Below are positions 8,434-12,226 of a DNA stretch of 12,226 bases, piece by piece. The notes under the pieces were generated by a model that was not told where the DNA came from, made no database searches, and saw only the letters and a list, made by a program, of their open reading frames with translations. This DNA comes from Gallionellaceae bacterium (GTDB lineage: Bacteria; Pseudomonadota; Gammaproteobacteria; Burkholderiales; Gallionellaceae). The translations under genes were made by a program, and so were the position numbers. The stretch lies in assembly GCA_003151655.1 (NCBI GenBank), contig PLYB01000219.1, positions 24,899 through 37,124 of the forward strand, given 5' to 3'. The number at the start of each line of letters is the position of its first letter. The stretch's first letter is position 1.

Positions 8434-8881
8434 TGAGATGAAAGAAGTAGAAATCCTGCTGGTGGAAGATAATCCGACTGATGCGGAACTGGCCATCCGG
8501 GCGCTGAAGAAAAGTAATTTGGCCAATAAGCTGGTGTGGGTGAAGGACGGAGCAGAGGCGCTGGACTTTCTATTTGCTACCGGTGCCTATTCAGGGCGCA
8601 ACATAGTGAATGGCCCCAAGGTGATCCTGCTGGACTTGCGCCTGCCCAAGGTGGATGGCATGGAAGTGCTGCGCCGAGTCAAAGACGATACGCGTACCAG
8701 AGCTATTCCAGTGGTGGTGCTGACCTCGTCCAAAGAAGACCGCGATGTGGCGGAAAGTTACCAGCTCGGTGTCAACAGCTACATCAGCAAACCGGTAGAA
8801 TTCGATGAGTTCGCCAAGACAGTGGCCGAGCTGGGGCTTTACTGGTTGCTGGTGAACCGTCCGCCTTCGACTGCGAAGTGA
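8426..8881 (+). CDS. Rcp-type single-domain response regulator
   Basis: This is a 151-residue stand-alone receiver. ATG 8426 has AAGGAG at 8413-8418 and was chosen over upstream in-frame starts lying inside the kinase gene. Receiver residues are all present: acidic pair Glu14-Asp15, phospho-acceptor Asp70 in VILLDLRLPKVDGME, Thr100, and Lys122 in SYISKPVEF. It has no DNA-binding or enzymatic domain. It resembles the Rcp1 family, small regulators usually encoded beside phytochrome-like kinases of the SYSVSHDLRAPL type, which matches the three kinases here. It may act by protein contact or pass phosphate onward. The gene overlaps the kinase gene by 8 bases and is followed by the second regulator after 17 bases. 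Its output partner is not visible. Confidence 0.93.
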   Translation: MNDEMKEVEILLVEDNPTDAELAIRALKKSNLANKLVWVKDGAEALDFLFATGAYSGRNIVNGPKVILLDLRLPKVDGMEVLRRVKDDTRTRAIPVVVLTSSKEDRDVAESYQLGVNSYISKPVEFDEFAKTVAELGLYWLLVNRPPSTAK

Positions 8882-8898
8882 TTTTGGAGCAAGCGGTA

Positions 8899-10836
8899 AT
8901 GGAAAAAGTTTTACGGGTGCTGATGCTGGAAGATACGCCAACCGATGCCGAGTTGGCAGAGCGTGAATTGCGCAAGGCCGGTATTGTGTTCATTTCGAAG
9001 CGCGTGGATACGCGGGAAGCCTTTATTCATGCGCTAGACGATTTTTGTCCCGATATTATTCTTTCGGATTACAAATTACCTGACTTTGATGGTATGGCTG
9101 CATTGGAGATTATGCGGCGCGATCACCCTGAAATACCGGTGATCATGGTCACCGGCGCGTTCTCCGACATTGATGCGGTGGAGTTGCTCTCGGCAGGTGC
9201 CAAGGACTACATCCTCAAAGATCGGCTGGCACGGCTCGCTCCCGCTGTGCAGCGCGCGCTGGCATCGGAGCAGGTTGCCCGTGCGCGCAAGGTGGCGGAA
9301 CAGGCCTTGTACAAGAGCGAATTAAAGTTCCGCTCGCTGGTGGAAAGCTCCAGCGACTGGATCTGGGAAGTCAATGAGGACACTGTGTACACCTATGCCA
9401 GCCCGCAGGTGTACGACCTGCTTGGCTATGCTGTCGAAGAGGTCATCGGCAAGTCCCCGTTTGCGCTGATGCCATCGGTTGAGGCGGCGCGTGTCAAGGC
9501 TATCTTCGATGCCGTCAAAAAGGAAGCCAAGCCATTCTGCCTTCTGGAAAATACCAATCTGCACAAGGACGGGCGCACAGTTTTTCTGGAAAGTAGCGGC
9601 AATCCATTTTTTGACAGTCAGGGTGTTTGCAGGGGGTATCGTGGCATTAATCGCGACATTACCGAGCGCAAACAGGCGCAAGCGCGCATACAGGCACTCA
9701 CTCGGATTTATGCCACCCTCAGCTATACCAATACAACTATTGTGCGGGCAAAAAATCGCGATGAACTCTTCCGCGAGATATGCGAAGGGGCGGTCAAGTA
9801 TGGCAAGTTCGTCATGGCTTGGGTGGGACTGCTGGATGAGGCAACTCATACGGTTAAACCAGTTTGTCAGTATGGCGACGAGGCAGGGTATTTGACCGAT
9901 ATTGTCATCAGTGTTGACGATGAGCCTCATGGACGTGGCCCGACCGGTTCCGCAATTCGCGAGAATCGGGTCGTCAGTGTGGAAGATTTTGCGACCGACG
10001 AACGGATGCAGCCTTGGCGCGAGGCGGCATTGAAAAGCAACTTTCACGGCTCCGCCGGATTGCCGTTGCGCTTCAAGGGCAATGTGATCGGGACGCTGAC
10101 TCTGTATTCAGACGAGCCGAATTATTTTGATAGTGATCTGTTAACGCTATTGGAAGAAATGTCCGTTGATATTTCTTTCGCACTGGACAATTTCGAGAGG
10201 GAAGCTTTGCGCCAACGTGCCGAGGTTGAGCGTGCGACAGCATTAACCCAATTGAAGGAATCGCTGGATGGCAGCATCCAGATGGCGGCAGCCGTCACCG
10301 AAATGCGTGACCCCTATACCGCAGGGCATCAGCAACGTGTAGCCAAGCTGGCAACGGCCATTGCCAGCGAGTTAGGACTTAGTGCTGAGCAGATCGAAGG
10401 CGTTCACTTTGGCGGCCTGATTCATGATGTCGGCAAGATAGCCATCCCTGCCGAGATACTGAGCAAGCCCGGCCACTTGAGCGACATTGAGTTCATGCTG
10501 ATCATGACCCATCCGCTGGCGGGCTACAATATTCTTAAAGGTATCGACTTTCCCTGGCCGGTAGCCAAAATGATCTTGCAACACCATGAACGTCTGGATG
10601 GAACAGGTTACCCGGGCAAGCTTAAAGAAGACGAGATAATTCTGGAAGCAAAAATCCTGATGGTTGCAGATGTCGTCGAGGCGATGTCATCCCACCGTCC
10701 ATATCGTCCCGGTCTGGGAATTTCGGTGGCTCTGGAGGAAATCGAGCGAGCTCGCGGCGTGTATTACGATCCCCTTATTGTAGATGCCTGCTTGAATTTA
10801 TTCCGTAACAAAAAATTCGATTTTTCCGATAAATGA
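8899..10836 (+). CDS. REC-PAS-GAF-HD-GYP c-di-GMP phosphodiesterase response regulator
   Basis: This is a 645-residue response regulator expected to hydrolyse c-di-GMP. Receiver domain about 4-120: Glu11-Asp12, phospho-acceptor Asp57 in ILSDYKLPDFDGM, Thr85, Lys107. PAS 140-257, ending NRDITERK; GAF about 268-436; HD-GYP about 450-640. The catalytic signature is complete: His477, HD pair His509-Asp510 in LIHDVGK, and HHERLDGTGYP at 562-572 including the GYP motif used for c-di-GMP binding. I chose ATG 8899 because GGAG (8886-8889) lies at good spacing. GTG 8878 would add seven residues in a GTGA overlap but has no ribosome site. As the last gene of the operon it is the only visible enzymatic output, so the kinases upstream probably lower c-di-GMP in response to their signals. 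Whether phosphorylation activates or inhibits it cannot be told. Confidence 0.94.
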   Translation: MEKVLRVLMLEDTPTDAELAERELRKAGIVFISKRVDTREAFIHALDDFCPDIILSDYKLPDFDGMAALEIMRRDHPEIPVIMVTGAFSDIDAVELLSAGAKDYILKDRLARLAPAVQRALASEQVARARKVAEQALYKSELKFRSLVESSSDWIWEVNEDTVYTYASPQVYDLLGYAVEEVIGKSPFALMPSVEAARVKAIFDAVKKEAKPFCLLENTNLHKDGRTVFLESSGNPFFDSQGVCRGYRGINRDITERKQAQARIQALTRIYATLSYTNTTIVRAKNRDELFREICEGAVKYGKFVMAWVGLLDEATHTVKPVCQYGDEAGYLTDIVISVDDEPHGRGPTGSAIRENRVVSVEDFATDERMQPWREAALKSNFHGSAGLPLRFKGNVIGTLTLYSDEPNYFDSDLLTLLEEMSVDISFALDNFEREALRQRAEVERATALTQLKESLDGSIQMAAAVTEMRDPYTAGHQQRVAKLATAIASELGLSAEQIEGVHFGGLIHDVGKIAIPAEILSKPGHLSDIEFMLIMTHPLAGYNILKGIDFPWPVAKMILQHHERLDGTGYPGKLKEDEIILEAKILMVADVVEAMSSHRPYRPGLGISVALEEIERARGVYYDPLIVDACLNLFRNKKFDFSDK

Positions 10837-10860
10837 TGAATGTGCCTGTATCTGCTTGTT

Positions 10861-10902
10861 CAAACTAAAAAGCCCACCCTTGTGGATGAGCTTTTTAGTT
10901 TG
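10861..10902. terminator. Bidirectional hairpin terminator after the operon
   Basis: A perfect 13-base inverted repeat (10861-10873 with 10890-10902: CAAACTAAAAAGC / GCTTTTTAGTTTG) starts 24 bases after the HD-GYP stop. Inside it, CCAC (10874-10877) pairs with GTGG (10882-10885) around a CCTT loop. The GC-rich inner stem bordered by A5 and T5 is typical of a terminator that works in both directions. It most likely ends the signalling transcript. Confidence 0.75.
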
Positions 10903-11030
10903 ATGGTGGGGCGGCGGCACTTTAACCGCCCGTCACTATTGGCTTTAAGCGAACCAATGCCGCCAATGCCCCCAACGATGCCCCCACACATCCGGTGTGA
11001 CCTCGGAATCGAACCCAATTCCCGCCAAGC
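10903..11030. other. Hairpin-rich intergenic segment, possible structured RNA
   Basis: This stretch between two terminators holds no convincing gene but several short inverted repeats in a row: GGGCGG/CCGCCC (10909-10914 with 10926-10931), ATTGG/CCAAT (10938-10942 with 10954-10958), CACAC/GTGTG (10985-10989 with 10995-10999) and GGAAT/ATTCC (11005-11009 with 11018-11022). With the terminator at 11031-11059 this could be the body of a small RNA on the plus strand, but no promoter is evident. On the minus strand GGGTTCGATTCC resembles a tRNA T-arm with one stem mismatch; no complete tRNA folds around it. Confidence 0.3.
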
Positions 11031-11059
11031 AAGCCCGCAGAGATGTGGGCTTTTTTTTT
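11031..11059 (+). terminator. Intrinsic terminator with nine-T tail
   Basis: AAGCCCGCA (11031-11039) pairs with TGTGGGCTT (11044-11052) around a GAGA loop, with one G-U pair, and the stem runs into nine T residues (11051-11059). This is a textbook Rho-independent terminator reading rightward. As the operon already has a terminator at 10861-10902, it either backs that up or ends a separate short transcript made from the segment between them. Confidence 0.85.
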
Positions 11060-11464
11060 CTGCTGCCGCAATGATCTCGCCGACGCCGCCAAAAAAACTT
11101 AGCACTAATTTTATTTATTTTTTAATTTTTTTTAATCCCTATCGTTTATCCATCTTATTGATATTTATGCGTTAAATATTATTCAAACGCGCAACAGAAT
11201 TATTAAGCACGTAAAAATACTTAAAAACACCCGTATCGGATTTTTTATCACCCTGTGTCTCACCAATAAATAGTAAGTCATCCACCGGGTGGCCCGTCTA
11301 CCGGCCGGAATGCCCCCAGACTGAAAAAAGCGTGTATTAAGTACGCCTATCATATTGATTATAAATATAAATAATACAAAAAACGCTTGATTTTTGATAA
11401 AAAAGGGGGAATAATTCACTTATTCCGGCCGCGCAGACTTTAATCCAAATAAGGATATTAAGTC
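11060..11464. other. AT-rich non-coding region before the alpA-like gene
   Basis: No gene is supported here. From about 11096 to 11420 the DNA is clearly richer in A and T than either flank, with long T runs at 11109-11138. A GC-rich patch at 11281-11320 contains a small CCAC/GTGG palindrome (11282-11292). A perfect 9-base inverted repeat, GGCCGGAAT (11303-11311) and ATTCCGGCC (11422-11430), brackets the candidate promoter. ATTAAGCACG (11202-11211) recurs with one change at 11336-11345. The composition change fits a junction between chromosomal and element DNA. Confidence 0.5.
11387..11415 (+). promoter_or_regulatory. Candidate sigma-70 promoter for the alpA-like gene
   Basis: TTGATT (11387-11392) and AATAAT (11410-11415) are separated by 17 bases and match the -35 and -10 consensus at 4 of 6 and 5 of 6 positions. 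Transcription would begin near 11421-11423, giving a leader of about 43 bases before ATG 11465. AT-rich sequence yields such matches by chance, so this is only plausible. Confidence 0.4.
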
Positions 11465-11677
11465 ATGAGCGATAATCAATTGATTCTGCTGTGTTTAATC
11501 GAGGTCATGGAAATGACGTCGATGTCAAAAACTACCATATATGTGCTTCCCGGGTTCCCGAAACCCGTAAAGATACATGGTGTTGGCGCAAAATCGCAGT
11601 CCGGCTCACGTTGGGTCAAAGCCGAAATCGAAAATTGGGTTGAGTCCTTGATCCAGCTCCGTGATGCGGGGTTGTGA
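11465..11677 (+). CDS. AlpA-like small DNA-binding regulator
   Basis: This 70-residue protein has the layout of the AlpA/excisionase-like winged-helix family found in prophages and genomic islands: a helix-turn-helix (residues about 11-27, CLIEVMEMTSMSKTTIY), then GFPKPVKI, then RWVKAEIENWVES near the C terminus. The usual spacer between the TIY and FPKP motifs is a few residues shorter than in typical members. ATG 11465 has AAGGA at 11451-11455. Family members activate integrase or excision genes or regulate element genes; P4-like AlpA in Escherichia coli controls excision of a cryptic prophage. The stop overlaps the next start by one base (TGATG), so the two are co-translated. No integrase is seen in the window. 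Confidence 0.78.
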   Translation: MSDNQLILLCLIEVMEMTSMSKTTIYVLPGFPKPVKIHGVGAKSQSGSRWVKAEIENWVESLIQLRDAGL

Positions 11678-12226
11678 TGCAACAACTTCGAATACATAAG
11701 CGAAATAGGTGGGGGGCGGTGCCGGAAGCTTTGGCCGAGGACTTGCGGCTTAGCCTCGCGGCGCGAGCAGTCGCCGTTTGGCTCATGATTAAACCGGACG
11801 GCTGGATCATCAATATCGGCGCTATGCTGAGCCGAGTCGGCTGCTCGAAAGACCTTTGGCAGAGGCGCATCGCGCCAGAGCTTGTAGCTGCGGGCTATCT
11901 CGCCCGACAACGCACCCATGCACCGAGCGGAAAAATCAGATGGGTGCATGAATTTTCTCCCGACGGCGCACTGCAAGCGACCATAACCAGAAAATCCAGT
12001 ACTGGTTTTTCCGTCGCTGGTTCCTCCGTTAATGGAGAATCCAACCATATAGATATACCACTTCAGATAGACCATATAGATACACCACCACCCCACGCGC
12101 CTGCCAGCGCGCCAACCGTGGTGGTGGAAGAAATTGATGAATTGGTGAATGCGGCTGTTTGGGCAGCACCCCAAGGCGGCAAAAAAATATCTAACCTGCC
12201 CGGTTTCCGGGCTGCTGTCAGAAAAC
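11677..12226 (+). CDS. Helix-turn-helix, replication-protein-like, cut by window end
   Basis: An open frame starts at ATG 11677 inside the preceding stop and stays open for 183 codons to the window edge, so the C terminus is missing. The N terminus (MQQLRIHKRNRWGAVPEAL, then LAARAVAVWLM and a segment ending VAAGYLARQR near residue 80) reads like the winged-helix domain of phage and plasmid replication or DnaD-like proteins: a short start, a helix carrying the recognition region (GAMLSRVGCSKDLWQRRI, about 49-66), and a wing with APSGKIRWVHEF. A low-complexity linker rich in Pro, Ala and Val follows (about 135-150). Codon use and frame integrity support a real gene. Pairing with an AlpA-like gene suggests an early or replication module of an integrated element. 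The exact family is uncertain. Confidence 0.7.
   Translation, partial: MQQLRIHKRNRWGAVPEALAEDLRLSLAARAVAVWLMIKPDGWIINIGAMLSRVGCSKDLWQRRIAPELVAAGYLARQRTHAPSGKIRWVHEFSPDGALQATITRKSSTGFSVAGSSVNGESNHIDIPLQIDHIDTPPPHAPASAPTVVVEEIDELVNAAVWAAPQGGKKISNLPGFRAAVRK
12044..12087. repeat. Pair of 17-base direct repeats inside the replication-like gene
   Basis: ACCATATAGATATACCA (12044-12060) recurs as ACCATATAGATACACCA (12071-12087), 16 of 17 bases identical and 27 bases apart start to start. In protein they encode related HIDIP and HIDTP units. They could be a small coding duplication or iteron-like binding sites. Confidence 0.6.

Noticed and set aside
10860..11105. An 81-codon minus-strand open frame
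   Set aside because: It covers both hairpins and the T-arm-like motif, lacks a ribosome site, and is better explained as chance translation of structured DNA.
10840..11175. A 111-codon plus-strand open frame between the operon and the alpA-like gene
   Set aside because: It runs through both terminators and the AT-rich tract, has no ribosome site, and its protein is of low-complexity, Pro/Met-rich and Phe/Ile-rich composition with no recognisable domain.
11476..12174. A 232-codon minus-strand open frame opposite the alpA-like and replication-like genes
   Set aside because: The plus strand has a better ribosome site, overlapping starts and stops, and recognisable domains; the minus product has no familiar motif and is a shadow.

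Overview
The window reads as a proteobacterial chromosome segment, most likely from a betaproteobacterium such as a Gallionella- or Sideroxydans-type freshwater lineage. This placement is inferred from protein style and moderate GC, not proven. It has two parts. Positions 71-10836 hold a compact, single-strand signalling operon. Positions 11465 to the right edge hold the start of what looks like a mobile or replicating element. About 630 bases of structured and then AT-rich intergenic DNA separate them.

Signalling operon, left to right: (1) a PhnD-type periplasmic binding lipoprotein; (2) a 1315-residue membrane histidine kinase with a periplasmic domain, HAMP, five PAS domains and one GAF domain; (3) a second kinase with a MASE3 membrane sensor and a PAS domain, cut in two by a single in-frame TAG at 6020-6022; (4) a third kinase with a periplasmic domain and HAMP; (5) a stand-alone Rcp-type receiver; (6) a REC-PAS-GAF-HD-GYP protein expected to hydrolyse c-di-GMP. 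Start and stop codons overlap at three junctions (976-979, 6892-6895, 8426-8433) and the other gaps are 31 and 17 bases, so the genes are probably co-transcribed and translationally coupled. A hairpin terminator follows at 10861-10902.

The three kinases share one type of catalytic core, with local near-identity at DNA level, so they look like tandem duplicates with different sensors. The likely logic is that several inputs (a periplasmic ligand carried by the binding protein, a membrane signal read by MASE3, a second periplasmic signal, and cytoplasmic PAS/GAF signals) converge on two receivers, one of which controls c-di-GMP. No ABC permease or ATPase lies beside the binding protein, which favours sensing over transport, although DNA left of position 1 is unseen.

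Right part: 10861-11059 contains a string of short hairpins ending in a strong intrinsic terminator with nine T residues. DNA from about 11096 to 11420 is AT-rich and has a plausible promoter. Then come an AlpA-like small DNA-binding protein (11465-11677) and, overlapping it by one base, a helix-turn-helix protein resembling phage or plasmid replication proteins that runs off the right edge. The change in composition and gene type suggests an integrated element beginning between about 10840 and 11460. No integrase, transposase, tRNA, rRNA or CRISPR array was recognised.
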